From assembly GCA_945883115.1 (NCBI GenBank), contig CAMCXA010000021.1:1-36853 (forward strand): a stretch of 36,853 bases of DNA, given 5' to 3'. Positions 18,399 through 28,318 of the stretch are shown here, one piece after another. This stretch comes from Alsobacter soli (GTDB lineage Bacteria; Pseudomonadota; Alphaproteobacteria; Rhizobiales; Beijerinckiaceae). A program made the translations under genes and the position numbers. Under the pieces are notes generated by a model. It saw nothing but the letters and a program-made list of their open reading frames with translations. It did no database searches and was not told where the DNA came from. Each line of letters starts with the position of its first letter. Position 1 is the first letter of the stretch.

Positions 18399-21140
18399 AT
18401 GGCCAACAAAATGCTCATCGATGCTTCGCATCGGGAAGAAACCCGCGTCGTTGTTGTTCGCGGCAATCGCGTTGAAGAATTCGACTTCGAGGCGGCAAAC
18501 CGAAAACAATTGCGCGGCAATATCTATCTTGCCAAGGTAACACGGGTCGAGCCGTCACTGCAGGCTGCCTTTATCGAATATGGCGGCAATCGGCACGGGT
18601 TTCTCGCATTTAGCGAAATCCACCCTGACTATTATCAAATTCCCGTTGCCGATCGCGAGGCCATATTGGCCGAGGATCTGCGCGCCAATCACGATGCCGA
18701 TTTCGGTGATGATGATTCGGAAGGGAGCGACAAAAAGGCCAAGAAGCCGCGTGGTCGCGGAAGATCTGCACCGAAAGCCCAATCGCAATCGGAGGAGAGC
18801 GTTTCCGAGGATGCCGAAGCCAGTCTAGCTCCCGATCCAGAGTCGGATGACAGCGCTCCTCAGGATGCTGATGACAACACTGACGATGATGCCGGCGATA
18901 CGCAGGATGGCGGGGCAGACGAAGAGAACACGGTTGAGCAACTCGGCGGCGGCGACGCCCTCGATGATGTGCCGGATCGTCCAAGGCAGGTTCGTCGCCA
19001 GTATAAAATCCAGGAAGTTATCAAGCGCCGCCAGATTTTGCTGGTGCAGGTTGTCAAGGAAGAGCGCGGCAATAAGGGCGCTGCACTCACCACCTATCTG
19101 TCTCTTGCCGGTCGCTATTCCGTCCTGATGCCGAATACTGGGCGCGGAGGCGGCATTTCCCGCAAGATCACCAATATCACCGACAGGAAGCGTCTAAAGT
19201 CGATAGCGCAAGAGCTTGAGGTTCCCGATGGCATGGGCGTTATTCTGCGCACGGCAGGCGCTGCACGCACAAAGCCCGAGATCAAGCGCGACTTCGAATA
19301 TCTCATGCGGATGTGGGAGACTGTGCGTGAATTGACGCTCAAATCAACCGCGCCAACGCTCGTTTACGAGGAAGGCTCGCTGGTCAAGCGCGCAATCCGC
19401 GATCTCTACAATAAAGACATTGATGAAGTCATGGTCGCTGGCGAGGAAGCCTATCGCGATGCCAAGGATTTCATGCGCATGCTCATGCCGAGCCACGCCA
19501 AGAATGTGAAGCCTTACCGCGAACCAACGCCGATTTTCAGCAAATTCGGTGTGGAGTCGCAGCTGGATGCGATGTTCTCGAGCCAAGTCACGCTGAAATC
19601 CGGCGGCTATATCGTCATCAACCAGACGGAAGCGCTTGTTGCGATCGACGTCAATTCGGGCCGGTCAACCCGCGAACATAATATCGAGGACACGGCCGTC
19701 CGCACCAATCTTGAAGCGGCGGATGAAGTCGCCCGCCAGCTTCGACTGCGGGATCTAGCCGGTCTCATCGTGATCGATTTCATCGACATGGAAGAGAACC
19801 GGAACAATCGTTCCGTCGAACGGCGCGTCAAGGACGCGCTGAAAAACGACCGTGCCCGCATCCAGATTGGCCGGATTTCGCCGTTCGGATTGCTCGAAAT
19901 GTCGCGCCAGCGTATCCGGACAGGTGTTCTTGAAGGCTCGACCGTTCTCTGCCCGCATTGCGCGGGTGCCGGAATGGTGCGTGCAACGCCGTCGGTTGCA
20001 CTCCACGTGCTCCGTGCCGTTGAAGAAACCTTACTCAAGAGCAATACGCATCACGTCACAATCCGTGCCCGGACGGATGTCGCGCTCTATATTCTCAACC
20101 AGAAGCGTATGCATCTGAGAAGCCTGGAAGAAACATTCCTCGTCAACATCACGGTGATCGCTGATGACGCGCCCACAGGTACCCATGCCTTCGCCGTGGA
20201 ACGCGGCGAACTGGTCATGCCCGGCGACGTCCAAATCCTTCGCCCGATGATCGCGCCTGGCACACTCATTCCGGAAGAGCCGGAAGAGGATATTGTCGAG
20301 GAAGAAGATGACATCGAGGAAGAGGAGATCATCTCCGACACCTCCGAGGACGAAGAAGAGCGCCCTGCCCGCCAAAATAGGCCCCGCGAGACGGCGGATG
20401 GCGAGGCTCCGCGTGACGGAGAAACAGCTGAGGGCGGGCGCAAGCGCAGACGGCGCCGGAGACGGCGCGGTGGCGGTGGTGGCGATCAGCCACGCGATAA
20501 CCGCACGGGTGAAAACGCACCCATGCCGCTCGATGCACCGCAACCAACTGTCATGGGCGAACCCTTCACCGGAACGCGGATTATTGGCGAAGACGGTGCG
20601 ATTGTCACCGAGCGCGAAGTTGTTGCAACCGAGGGTGAAACGGGCGAAGGCAACCGCAGACGTCGCGGACGTCGTGGCGGCAGACGGAATGGTCGCCGTG
20701 ATCGCGACGATCAAACCGTTGCACAGGGCACGGAAGCATCAGAATCGCAGGATATGCAGGTGGAAGTCACCCCCGCACCCGCCGAGACTGTTCAGTCAGT
20801 GACCGGGGATAGCGAGACGGCACCTGTGAAAAAGGGCCGCGCTCCGCGTAAAACGAAAACAGTGGAAGTCAGCGGGGAGGCCTCGCCTGTTGTCGCTGTC
20901 GAGCCTGTAGCCGAGACGCCTGCAGCACCAATTGCCAAAGGGCGCGCTCCGCGGAAATCCGCGAAAGCCGTCGTTGCGCCTGAGGAAACCGCAAGCGCAG
21001 TAGAAGCACCCGCAGCGGCAAAGCCTGAAAAGGCTCCTGCTCCGCAATCGATCACAACCGAGCCGGTTGTCATCGCCGACCCGAACAAGCCCAAAAAGGG
21101 CGGCTGGTGGGCGAAAGCAAAGGCCACGCTCGGCGGATAA
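18399..21140 (+). CDS. rne: ribonuclease E
   Basis: This 913-residue endonuclease starts RNA decay and processes rRNA and tRNA precursors. Its S1 domain (residues ~38-240) is split by an acidic, low-complexity insert at ~105-195. The catalytic DNase I-like domain has the magnesium aspartates D417 (AIDVNSGRST) and D460 (VIDFIDM), 43 residues apart as in E. coli D303/D346. The zinc-link CPHC is at 518-521, again the E. coli spacing. From ~residue 620 the C-terminus is disordered: acidic clusters, then arginine-rich RNA-binding runs (KRRRRRRRRG), then a proline/alanine-rich scaffold ending in GGWWAKAKATLGG, a tail I regard as typical of alphaproteobacterial RNase E. A strong terminator follows. 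Confidence 0.97.
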   Translation: MANKMLIDASHREETRVVVVRGNRVEEFDFEAANRKQLRGNIYLAKVTRVEPSLQAAFIEYGGNRHGFLAFSEIHPDYYQIPVADREAILAEDLRANHDADFGDDDSEGSDKKAKKPRGRGRSAPKAQSQSEESVSEDAEASLAPDPESDDSAPQDADDNTDDDAGDTQDGGADEENTVEQLGGGDALDDVPDRPRQVRRQYKIQEVIKRRQILLVQVVKEERGNKGAALTTYLSLAGRYSVLMPNTGRGGGISRKITNITDRKRLKSIAQELEVPDGMGVILRTAGAARTKPEIKRDFEYLMRMWETVRELTLKSTAPTLVYEEGSLVKRAIRDLYNKDIDEVMVAGEEAYRDAKDFMRMLMPSHAKNVKPYREPTPIFSKFGVESQLDAMFSSQVTLKSGGYIVINQTEALVAIDVNSGRSTREHNIEDTAVRTNLEAADEVARQLRLRDLAGLIVIDFIDMEENRNNRSVERRVKDALKNDRARIQIGRISPFGLLEMSRQRIRTGVLEGSTVLCPHCAGAGMVRATPSVALHVLRAVEETLLKSNTHHVTIRARTDVALYILNQKRMHLRSLEETFLVNITVIADDAPTGTHAFAVERGELVMPGDVQILRPMIAPGTLIPEEPEEDIVEEEDDIEEEEIISDTSEDEEERPARQNRPRETADGEAPRDGETAEGGRKRRRRRRRRGGGGGDQPRDNRTGENAPMPLDAPQPTVMGEPFTGTRIIGEDGAIVTEREVVATEGETGEGNRRRRGRRGGRRNGRRDRDDQTVAQGTEASESQDMQVEVTPAPAETVQSVTGDSETAPVKKGRAPRKTKTVEVSGEASPVVAVEPVAETPAAPIAKGRAPRKSAKAVVAPEETASAVEAPAAAKPEKAPAPQSITTEPVVIADPNKPKKGGWWAKAKATLGG

Positions 21141-21172
21141 GTGAGCCCGCGGACCAACTGATACGCAGAGAC

Positions 21173-21197
21173 AAAACGCGCCTTCGGGCGCGTTTTT
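21173..21197 (+). terminator. rho-independent terminator after rne
   Basis: CGCGCC, a TTCG tetraloop and GGCGCG form a perfect stem extended by AAAA/TTTT pairs and followed by a T run, 33 bp after the rne stop. A-rich and T-rich flanks could let it also work in reverse. Confidence 0.93.
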
Positions 21198-21316
21198 ATT
21201 GCCATGATCATGACAAACATATGTGGTTTTGAGGGTTCGGTATTCACGTTGGAATTGACGTTCATGCGTAAACTGCCAAAGGTTGTCTTTGAGAGCATCT
21301 GAACGAAGGATTGGCT

Positions 21317-22702
21317 TTGCACTCCCTGTCTCGCGCCCTATCCCGCATCATCGTGTCGGTATCGATCACGCTGTCGCTTCTGCTCCACTCGGCAGAGTTG
21401 GGGCATGCGCAAGGCATGGCAAGGGGTATTATCCGGGATACCGAAATCGAAAATCTTTTGCGCGTCTATGCAGGCCCGATTTTCAAGGCGGCGGGCATCA
21501 GCAAGGGATCGATCCAGATCGTGCTGCTCGGTGATCGCTCCTTCAATGCGTTTGTCACGGACGGGCGCCGCATGTTCTTCAACATCGGTGCCTTGATGGA
21601 TGCGAAGACGCCAAACGAAATCATCGGTGTTATCGCCCATGAATCCGGCCACATCGCTGGCGGGCATTTGGTTTTGCAACGCGAACGGCTTGCAAGTGCG
21701 CAGATCATGGCGATTGCCGGCATTCTGCTTGGAGCGGGAGCCATGGTGGCGGGCTCCGGCCAGCCTGACTCGAATTCTGGCAGCGGCGGCGTCGGCGTCA
21801 TGCTGGGCACGCAGGAACTGGTGAAGCGCTCGCTCCTCTCCTATCAGCGCGGCGAAGAACAGGCGGCTGATCGCGCTGCGCTCAAATATCTTGGTGCGAC
21901 AGGGCAATCCGCACAGGGAATTTTGACGACATTCAAACGCTTCTCCGACGACATGATGTTCAAGACGTCCGGTATCGACCCGTATTTGATGAGCCACCCC
22001 ATGCCGGCTGACCGTATTGCCAGCCTTGAAACGCTGGTCGCTGCCAGTCCCTACCGCAATGTCAAAGACCCGACTTCGCTTCAGGCGCGTCATGATATGA
22101 TGCGGGCCAAATTATTCGGCTTTGCCGGACGGCAGGATGAAGTCGGGCGGCGGTACCCCGCAGGCGACACGACATTACCGGCCCAATATGCCCGTGCGAT
22201 CCTCAGCTACCGCTATAAACGTTTGGGCGAGGCCCTCTCCCGAATCGATTCGTTGATCGCAGCACAACCGGGAAACCCCTATTTTTGGGAGTTGAAGGGC
22301 CAGGTTTTATTGGAGTTCGGGCGTCCGAAAGAAGCGATACCGGCACTTCGCCGCGCCGTCTCTCTCGAGCCAACTGCCGGATTGATCAGGGGCATGCTCG
22401 GCCATGCACTCGTTGCGACGGATGACCCCGGCAACCGGGCGGAGGCTATCAACGAATTAACAAACGCCGTTCAGCGTGAGCCGCACGATACGGGTTCATA
22501 TCGCCACCTCGCCACCGCCTATGCGCGACAAGGCAACATTGGGATGGCGGAGTTAAATACGGCGCAGGCCAGCTTTACGATGGGTGACTATAGTGCGGCA
22601 GCAACCCATGCCACTCGCGCATTGAAAACGCTAAAAAGTGGAACACCCGCCGCACTCAAAGCAGAAGATATCTTGAATTATCGGCCAAAGCGGCTCAGAT
22701 GA
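21317..22702 (+). CDS. periplasmic M48 metalloprotease with TPR repeats (BepA-like)
   Basis: This is a 461-residue secreted protease. A signal peptide (about 32 residues ending near HAQ) is followed by an M48 domain with the zinc motif HESGH beginning at H108 and a downstream GEEQAADRAALKY that supplies the third ligand. The C-terminal ~170 residues form TPR-like helices (PKEAIPALRRAVSLEP and similar). E. coli BepA degrades or matures misassembled LptD at the outer membrane; that role is inferred here from architecture. The start is probably TTG 21317, six bases after GAAGGA; TTG 21311 is in frame but sits directly against that site. It is 25 bp upstream of the DsbA-like gene, a probable operon for envelope protein quality control. 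Confidence 0.88.
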   Translation: MHSLSRALSRIIVSVSITLSLLLHSAELGHAQGMARGIIRDTEIENLLRVYAGPIFKAAGISKGSIQIVLLGDRSFNAFVTDGRRMFFNIGALMDAKTPNEIIGVIAHESGHIAGGHLVLQRERLASAQIMAIAGILLGAGAMVAGSGQPDSNSGSGGVGVMLGTQELVKRSLLSYQRGEEQAADRAALKYLGATGQSAQGILTTFKRFSDDMMFKTSGIDPYLMSHPMPADRIASLETLVAASPYRNVKDPTSLQARHDMMRAKLFGFAGRQDEVGRRYPAGDTTLPAQYARAILSYRYKRLGEALSRIDSLIAAQPGNPYFWELKGQVLLEFGRPKEAIPALRRAVSLEPTAGLIRGMLGHALVATDDPGNRAEAINELTNAVQREPHDTGSYRHLATAYARQGNIGMAELNTAQASFTMGDYSAAATHATRALKTLKSGTPAALKAEDILNYRPKRLR

Positions 22703-22727
22703 GCTGATTCTGACACAGGAGAGTTTG

Positions 22728-23522
22728 ATGTTGAAAACCCATTTATCGTCCCGCCTCATTGCGGCAGGAACTCTCGCAGTTGGGCTATTGATCGCATCGC
22801 ATGGATTTCAACCGGGATTCGCGGCGGAATCCCCCTATTCCGATCAGGAAAAAGCTAATCTTGGCTCGGTCATCAAGGAGTATCTCCTGAAAAACCCGGA
22901 AGTGATCCGGGATGCGATGGCTGAACTCGAGCGGCGCGACCAAGTTGCTGCCGCCGAGCAACAGAAGAAGACGCTAGCCAGCGTATCCGACACCCTGATC
23001 AAGTCCGAGCGTGGAATAGTCCTCGGAAACCCCAAGGGTGATGTCACGCTTGTCGAATTTTTCGATTATAATTGCGGCTATTGCAAACGCTCAATGGCCG
23101 ATCTCCAGATGCTGATGAAGGACGATCCAAAGTTGCGGATTGTCCTTCGCGACTTCCCGGTACTGGGCACTGAGTCGGTCGAGGCGTCGATGGTGGCGGT
23201 TGCTGTTGCCAACCAGCTCAAGGGCGGAGACTATCTTGCCTATCACAGCAAACTGATGGAATCGAAGGGACGCATCGGCAAAGAACGCGCCGTTCAGGTC
23301 GCCAAAGAGCTCGGCGTCGACATGGCAAAGCTTGATCAGGATATCTCCAGCAAGCAGACCCGCCTTGCGCTCGAAGAAACAATGCGAATCGCCGACGACC
23401 TCAAGATCCAGGGAACACCCGCATTCGTGATCGGTGATGAAGTAGTGTTCGGGGCGGTGGGCCGCGATCCTTTGGCAAAAGCAATCGAATCGGTCCGGAC
23501 GTGCGGAAAAGCAGTCTGCTGA
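22728..23522 (+). CDS. DsbA-family thiol-disulfide oxidoreductase
   Basis: This 264-residue periplasmic protein has an N-terminal signal peptide (ending near FAA, residue ~33), a charged helical linker (~40-90), and a DsbA/BdbD-type thioredoxin fold. The redox pair is C116-G-Y-C119 in FFDYNCGYCK, and the cis-proline loop is seen in QGTPAFVIGD. Two further cysteines lie at the extreme C-terminus (TCGKAVC) and may form a second disulfide. ATG 22728 follows an AGGAGA site; the TTG just before it is less likely. It could form or isomerise disulfides in secreted proteins; the partner (DsbB, DsbD or a lipoprotein) is not in the window. Co-transcription with the upstream M48 protease is likely. Confidence 0.9.
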   Translation: MLKTHLSSRLIAAGTLAVGLLIASHGFQPGFAAESPYSDQEKANLGSVIKEYLLKNPEVIRDAMAELERRDQVAAAEQQKKTLASVSDTLIKSERGIVLGNPKGDVTLVEFFDYNCGYCKRSMADLQMLMKDDPKLRIVLRDFPVLGTESVEASMVAVAVANQLKGGDYLAYHSKLMESKGRIGKERAVQVAKELGVDMAKLDQDISSKQTRLALEETMRIADDLKIQGTPAFVIGDEVVFGAVGRDPLAKAIESVRTCGKAVC

Positions 23523-23772
23523 TCGTTCCGGCGGAACGCTAGAATCAGTGTCGTACAACCGTCATGGAAATGCCGTTCGATTCGGCTGATTCGACGATTT
23601 CGAGGGCCGTGTTACTCTCGGTTGTATGGCTTAATAGAGACACGCATTGGTAAAATTATTGGTCCAGATCAGCGCGATTCCGACATTGCGCAATAAAGCA
23701 ATCCGAATTTGTAAGTGAAATCCGAGACTTGCAGAGTTAACCCCGTTATTCACCGTTTCTTAACTTTTATAT

Positions 23773-23817
23773 ACAACATATAGATATATGGCTGTGACCT
23801 TGCACTAAACCTTGTCT
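23773..23817. promoter_or_regulatory. candidate tandem NrdR boxes upstream of nrdJ
   Basis: Two imperfect 16-bp sites, ACAACATATAGATATA (23773) and GCACTAAACCTTGTCT (23802), start 29 bp apart and lie just before a TTGACG at 23824. Each keeps part of the NrdR consensus ACACWATATATWGTGT: the first keeps its left half, the second its outer CACT and TTGT. NrdR represses ribonucleotide reductase genes from paired sites with nearly this spacing. The match is weak, so this is a suggestion only. Confidence 0.3.
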
Positions 23818-23823
23818 AATCCC

Positions 23824-24129
23824 TTGACGCCGCGTGCGGCCAGAATTAGGTTCCAAGGCTAGATGCGCTGAGTGGCCGAGGGGTTTATCCCGGGGTTAGC
23901 GGGGCAAATCCCAACAGAATGCGGCACCAGCGTCACGCGCTTTGCCGGAATGCAGTGCCCGGATACGGGCATGACTGGGCCGTGCGTTTTTCGTCGGGCT
24001 TGGGGACGTTATTGTTTGACGGTTGCATCCGATTTGATGCGATCGGCAGCGGTGAAATAAATCGGTGTGGAAAGTGGCCGGAGAACGGCCCGACAGGTGA
24101 GTAACCTGAGTTTGAAGGATTGGACGGCA
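23824..24129 (+). promoter_or_regulatory. nrdJ promoter and structured 5' leader
   Basis: A TTGACG at 23824 with a poor -10 (TAGGTT, 17 bp on) would start transcription near 23860, leaving a ~270-nt leader. The leader is rich in inverted repeats: GGCCG/CGGCC around 24076-24090 and CAGGT/ACCTG at 24094-24108, the latter close to the start codon. The cobalamin riboswitch B12 box and GCCACTG element are not recognisable. A conserved nrdJ leader RNA motif has been reported upstream of such genes in bacteria and may apply, but I could not match it by eye. The 300 bp before this (23523-23823) hold no gene. Confidence 0.45.
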
Positions 24130-27100
24130 ATGCGGATCGAGCGTCATTACACGAAGGCTAACACCTCTCCCTACGCGGACATCGCGTTCCGGCACGCCAC
24201 GAGCGAGATCCGCAATCCGGATGGCTCGATAGTGTTTCGTCTTGAGAACATTGAAGTTCCCCAGGCGTGGAGTCAGGTTGCAAGCGACGTGCTGGCACAA
24301 AAGTATTTCCGCAAGGCCGGCGTTCCGGCCCGCCTGAAAAAGGTCGAGGAAAATTCGGTCCCGTCATGGCTCTGGCGTTCGGTTGCCGACGATGCGGCAC
24401 TTGCGGAACTCCCTGCTGACCAGCGCTACGGTTCAGAGATGAGCGCACGGCAGGTGTTTGATCGTCTTGCCGGTTGCTGGACCTATTGGGGCTGGAAGGG
24501 CGGCTATTTCAAGACCGAGGAAGACGCGCAAGCCTTTTTTGACGAGCACCGTTTCATGCTCGCCCGCCAGATGGTCGCGCCGAATTCGCCGCAATGGTTC
24601 AATACCGGCCTGCACTGGGCTTATGGCATCGATGGCCCGAGCCAGGGCCATTACTATGTCGATTTCAAAACTGGCAAACTGACCAAATCAAAGTCTTCCT
24701 ACGAGCACCCGCAGCCGCATGCCTGCTTTATTCAGGGCGTCTCGGACGATCTCGTCAATGAAGGCGGCATTATGGACCTCTGGGTTCGTGAAGCCCGCTT
24801 GTTCAAGTACGGCTCCGGCACCGGCTCCAACTTCTCGGCTCTGCGCGGTGAAGGCGAGCGCCTTGCGGGTGGTGGGCGTTCATCGGGCCTGATGAGCTTC
24901 CTCAAGATCGGCGACCGCTCGGCGGGCGCGATCAAGTCGGGTGGTACAACGCGCCGCGCGGCCAAGATGGTCGTTGTCGATGCCGATCATCCGGATATCG
25001 AAACCTATATCGACTGGAAGGTGAAGGAAGAGCAGAAGGTTGCCGCTCTCGTCACCGGTTCCAAGCTCTGCGCCAAGCATTTGAAAGCCGTGATGAAGGC
25101 CTGCGTCAATTGCGAAGGGCCGGACGAGTCCTGCTTCGACCCGGAGAAGAACCCGGCGCTGAAGCGCGAAATCAAATTCGCCCGCCGCTCGATGGTGCCT
25201 GACAATTACATCAAGCGCGTCATCCAGTTCGCCAAGCAAGGTTATACCGATATCGACTTCCCGACCTACGACACGGATTGGGATTCGGAAGCCTATCTGA
25301 CCGTTTCCGGCCAGAATTCGAACAATTCCGTTTCGCTGTCGGATGAATTCCTCCGTGCGGTTGAAGGCGACAAGGACTGGAACCTGATCCGCCGGACGGA
25401 TGGCAAGGTGCACAAGACGCTGAAGGCCCGCGATCTCTGGGAACAGATCGGCCATGCGGCATGGGCGTCGGCTGATCCGGGCCTGCACTTCAACTCGACC
25501 ATGAATGACTGGCACACCTGCCCTGCTTCGGGCCGGATCCGCGCCTCAAATCCGTGCTCGGAATATATGTTCCTTGATGACACGGCCTGCAACCTCGCCT
25601 CGCTGAACCTGTTGCAGTTCCGCAACGCAGACGGCACGTTCCAGATCGAATCGTATGAGCATGCCGTGCGTCTCTGGACAATCGTGCTCGAAATCTCGGT
25701 GACGATGGCGCAGTTTCCGTCCAAGGAAATTGCCGAGCTCTCCTATAAATTCCGCACGCTCGGTCTCGGCTATGCCAATATTGGCGGCCTCTTGATGACG
25801 GATGGTATCCCGTATGATTCGGAAGAGGGCCGCGGCATTTGCGGTGCGCTCACCGCGATCATGACCGGCGTTGCCTATGCGACCTCTGCCGAAATGGCAA
25901 GCGAGCTCGGCGCTTTCGCCGGCTACAAGGACAACTCGGCCCACATGCTCCGCGTGTTCCGCAATCACCGCCGCGCGGCGCATGGCGAGGCACAGGGCTA
26001 TGAGGGATTGCAGGTCAACCCCGTTCCGCTCGATCACGCCTCCGTCAAGGATAAGCGCCTCTCCGCCCATGCACGGGCCGCGTGGGACAATGCCTTGGCA
26101 CTTGGCGAGAAGCATGGCTATCGCAACGCACAGGCAACCGTGATTGCGCCAACCGGCACGATCGGCCTTGTGATGGATTGCGACACGACCGGGATCGAGC
26201 CCGATTTCGCGCTGGTGAAATTCAAGAAGCTCGCCGGTGGCGGCTATTTCAAGATCATCAACCAGGCCGTGCCGGAGGCGCTCCGCACGCTTGGCTACCG
26301 CGAGAACGAACTGGCCGAGATCGAGGCCTATGCGGTGGGCCATGGCTCGCTCGCCCAGGCACCCGGCATCAACCACTCGACACTGCGCACCAAGGGCTTC
26401 ACCGATGACGTGATCGAGAAGCTCGAGAAAAGCCTTGGCTCCGCTTTCGACATCAAGTTTGTGTTTAACAAATGGAACTTGGGCGTTGATTTCCTTACCG
26501 GAAATCTGAAAGTTCCTACCGAGAAGCTCGATGATCCGTCTTTCGAACTTCTCCCCTTCCTCGGCTTCTCGAAGGCTGATATCGAAGCGGCGAATGTGCA
26601 TGTCTGTGGCGCGATGACGCTGGAAGGTGCCCCGCACCTGAAACTCGAGCATTATGCCGTGTTCGATTGCGCCAATCCGTGCGGCCGCATCGGTAAGCGC
26701 TATCTCTCGGTTGAAAGCCATATCCGCATGATGGCGGCGGCGCAGCCCTTCATCTCGGGTGCGATCTCGAAAACCATCAACATGCCGAACGAGGCGACTG
26801 TCGAGGATTGCAAGAGCGCCTATATGCTCTCGTGGAAACTCGCGCTCAAGGCCAATGCGCTTTATCGCGATGGCTCGAAGCTCTCCCAGCCGCTCAATTC
26901 CCAGCTGATCGCGGATGACGAGGAGGAAGCCGACGACGCTGTCGAGGCACTCGTTGCACAGCCCAATGCGGCGCGTGCTGCCGCCATGGCGGAAAAGATC
27001 GTCGAGCGTGTTGTGGAGCGCATCGAGCGGATCCGCGACCGCGACAAACTCCCCGACCGCCGCAAGGGCTACACCCAGAAGGCGGTTGTCGGCGGGCACA

Positions 27101-27837
27101 AGGTCTATCTCCGCACCGGCGAATATGAAGACGGCCGCATCGGCGAGATTTTCATCGACATGCACAAGGAAGGCGCCGCTTTCCGCTCGCTGATGAACAA
27201 TTTCGCCATCGCGATCTCGCTCGGCCTGCAATATGGCGTGCCGCTGGAAGAATATGTCGATGCCTTCACCTTCACGCGCTTCGAGCCTGCGGGCTTCGTG
27301 CAGGGCAATGATGCGATCAAGAGCGCGACATCGGTTCTTGATTACGTCTTCCGCGAACTCGCCATCTCCTATCTCGGCCGCACCGATCTCGCCCATGTCA
27401 CGCCCGACGCGCTCGGGCATGATGCGCTGGGTCGCGGCGAGGACGAGGGCAAGGCCCCTGCGGGCTTCATTCCCTCGCAGGTCTCGCGCGGTCTCGTCCG
27501 CTCGAAGGCCGAACGCCTCACCGTGATGCAGGGCGGCGGCAGCATGATGGCTCCTGTCTCCATCGGGGCGAATGCGTTGAAAAGCGAGCTGGAACAGCAA
27601 CTCGGCGTCACCACCCAAACGCTGACCATGGGCGAAGCCGCCATTGCCAGCCTCCCCTTCGCCGCCGCCGGCACTCATGCCGGTTCCGCCAAGCAAGGCG
27701 GGATGGACAAGCGCGCAGAAGCCAAAATGAAAGGCTATGTCGGAGAAAGCTGCCCCGAATGTGCGAACTTCACCCTGGTACGAAACGGCACATGCCTGAA
27801 GTGCGATACGTGCGGGAGCACGACGGGGTGTTCGTGA
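24130..27837 (+). CDS. nrdJ: adenosylcobalamin-dependent (class II) ribonucleotide reductase
   Basis: This 1235-residue oxygen-independent reductase makes deoxyribonucleotides using a B12-generated thiyl radical. The redox pair is C199 (HACFIQG) and C487 (ACNLASLNL), and the radical cysteine is C476 in NPCSEY, 11 residues before C487 as in Thermotoga NrdJ. The C-terminus carries a TSCPD-type domain and a four-cysteine CPEC...CDTC tail that can re-reduce the active site. ATG 24130 was chosen because the family begins at [10 protein letters not shown]; a frame extension to 24067 runs into the leader hairpins. The gene is monocistronic with a strong terminator. It means the host makes or imports B12. 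Confidence 0.96.
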   Translation: MRIERHYTKANTSPYADIAFRHATSEIRNPDGSIVFRLENIEVPQAWSQVASDVLAQKYFRKAGVPARLKKVEENSVPSWLWRSVADDAALAELPADQRYGSEMSARQVFDRLAGCWTYWGWKGGYFKTEEDAQAFFDEHRFMLARQMVAPNSPQWFNTGLHWAYGIDGPSQGHYYVDFKTGKLTKSKSSYEHPQPHACFIQGVSDDLVNEGGIMDLWVREARLFKYGSGTGSNFSALRGEGERLAGGGRSSGLMSFLKIGDRSAGAIKSGGTTRRAAKMVVVDADHPDIETYIDWKVKEEQKVAALVTGSKLCAKHLKAVMKACVNCEGPDESCFDPEKNPALKREIKFARRSMVPDNYIKRVIQFAKQGYTDIDFPTYDTDWDSEAYLTVSGQNSNNSVSLSDEFLRAVEGDKDWNLIRRTDGKVHKTLKARDLWEQIGHAAWASADPGLHFNSTMNDWHTCPASGRIRASNPCSEYMFLDDTACNLASLNLLQFRNADGTFQIESYEHAVRLWTIVLEISVTMAQFPSKEIAELSYKFRTLGLGYANIGGLLMTDGIPYDSEEGRGICGALTAIMTGVAYATSAEMASELGAFAGYKDNSAHMLRVFRNHRRAAHGEAQGYEGLQVNPVPLDHASVKDKRLSAHARAAWDNALALGEKHGYRNAQATVIAPTGTIGLVMDCDTTGIEPDFALVKFKKLAGGGYFKIINQAVPEALRTLGYRENELAEIEAYAVGHGSLAQAPGINHSTLRTKGFTDDVIEKLEKSLGSAFDIKFVFNKWNLGVDFLTGNLKVPTEKLDDPSFELLPFLGFSKADIEAANVHVCGAMTLEGAPHLKLEHYAVFDCANPCGRIGKRYLSVESHIRMMAAAQPFISGAISKTINMPNEATVEDCKSAYMLSWKLALKANALYRDGSKLSQPLNSQLIADDEEEADDAVEALVAQPNAARAAAMAEKIVERVVERIERIRDRDKLPDRRKGYTQKAVVGGHKVYLRTGEYEDGRIGEIFIDMHKEGAAFRSLMNNFAIAISLGLQYGVPLEEYVDAFTFTRFEPAGFVQGNDAIKSATSVLDYVFRELAISYLGRTDLAHVTPDALGHDALGRGEDEGKAPAGFIPSQVSRGLVRSKAERLTVMQGGGSMMAPVSIGANALKSELEQQLGVTTQTLTMGEAAIASLPFAAAGTHAGSAKQGGMDKRAEAKMKGYVGESCPECANFTLVRNGTCLKCDTCGSTTGCS

Positions 27838-27861
27838 GCGAATAGCGAGTAGCGAATAGCG
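27837..27861. repeat. heptamer tandem repeat at the nrdJ stop
   Basis: Three and a half copies of a 7-bp unit (AGCGAAT, AGCGAGT, AGCGAAT, AGCG) begin at the last base of the nrdJ TGA. The copy number is low and the unit is not a multiple of a codon, so the repeat stays outside the coding frame. Confidence 0.8.
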
Positions 27862-27925
27862 GAGTTAAGGCGTCGGGAATTAGCTAACCACGCCCTCACC
27901 TTGACTGATTAGGCAGGGACTATTC

Positions 27926-27955
27926 AAAGCGGAGCGAGAAATAGCTCCGCTTTTT
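27926..27955 (+). terminator. rho-independent terminator of nrdJ
   Basis: AAAGCGGAGC and GCTCCGCTTT form a 10-bp perfect stem around an 8-base loop, with the T run continuing to 27955. It stands about 90 bp after the nrdJ stop. Confidence 0.92.
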
Positions 27956-27976
27956 CTGTTTGGTGCGCCCTCACCC

Positions 27977-28165
27977 GTCATTGCGAGGTGAAGATGGTTC
28001 TTGCAAAGCAAGAACGAAAAGCGCCGGTGAGGCTTTTCGAACGATGAACGCGACGCAATCCAGCTAATGTCGGTCGGTTATCGCAAACGCCAGACATTCA
28101 TCCGCTCTCAAGCCACTCATCTTTCGCCAATCACCAGCTGGATCGCTTCGGAAGCTCGCGATGAC
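27977..28165. repeat. dispersed-type repeat with inverted ends
   Basis: Near-perfect inverted ends GTCATTGCGAG (27977) and CTCGCGATGAC (28155) bound 189 bp of noncoding DNA. Inside are a second inverted pair, GCAATCCAGCT (28055) with AGCTGGATCGC (28136), and two clean hairpins: GTTCTTGC/GCAAGAAC (27997-28015) and CGAAAAGC/GCTTTTCG (28015-28039). The motif set 'cattgcgag ... gcaatccag' is familiar from dispersed intergenic repeats in alphaproteobacterial genomes. There is no coding capacity, so it could only move with help from a transposase elsewhere, if at all. Confidence 0.7.
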
Positions 28166-28234
28166 CAAGCCCCCCGATCTCACTCTGCTGACCCAATTTT
28201 GCCCTCTCGCATACCCTACCATCACCCCAACCCC

Positions 28235-28265
28235 AAAAAAACCCGGCGGACGGATCCACCGGGTT
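28235..28265 (-). terminator. rho-independent terminator of the MucR-like gene
   Basis: On the minus strand ACCCGGTGGA, a TCCG loop and TCCGCCGGGT form a 10-bp stem with one T-G pair, followed by seven T residues. It lies about 55 bp after the regulator's stop codon. Confidence 0.92.
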
Positions 28266-28318
28266 GATACATTGTCGACTCCGAACCTGCGAAAACGCGC
28301 GGGGCAGGATGTGCCGTT

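Noticed and set aside
20031-20714. 227-codon minus-strand frame opposite the RNase E C-terminus
   Set aside because: It mirrors the low-complexity Arg/Glu tail of RNase E and is not protein-like.
23865-23935. tRNA-Ser/Leu-like segment (GAGTGGCCGAGG)
   Set aside because: The D-arm-like string is not followed by an anticodon stem, a GGTTCGA T-loop or a matching acceptor stem.
23860-24129. Cobalamin riboswitch in the nrdJ leader
   Set aside because: An AAATCCC stretch and paired stems raised the idea, but the B12 box and GCCACTG elements were not found in the right order.
25546-27696. 716-codon minus-strand open frame opposite nrdJ
   Set aside because: It lies wholly inside nrdJ, in the antisense frame that GC-rich codon use tends to leave open. 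Its sequence shows no family features.
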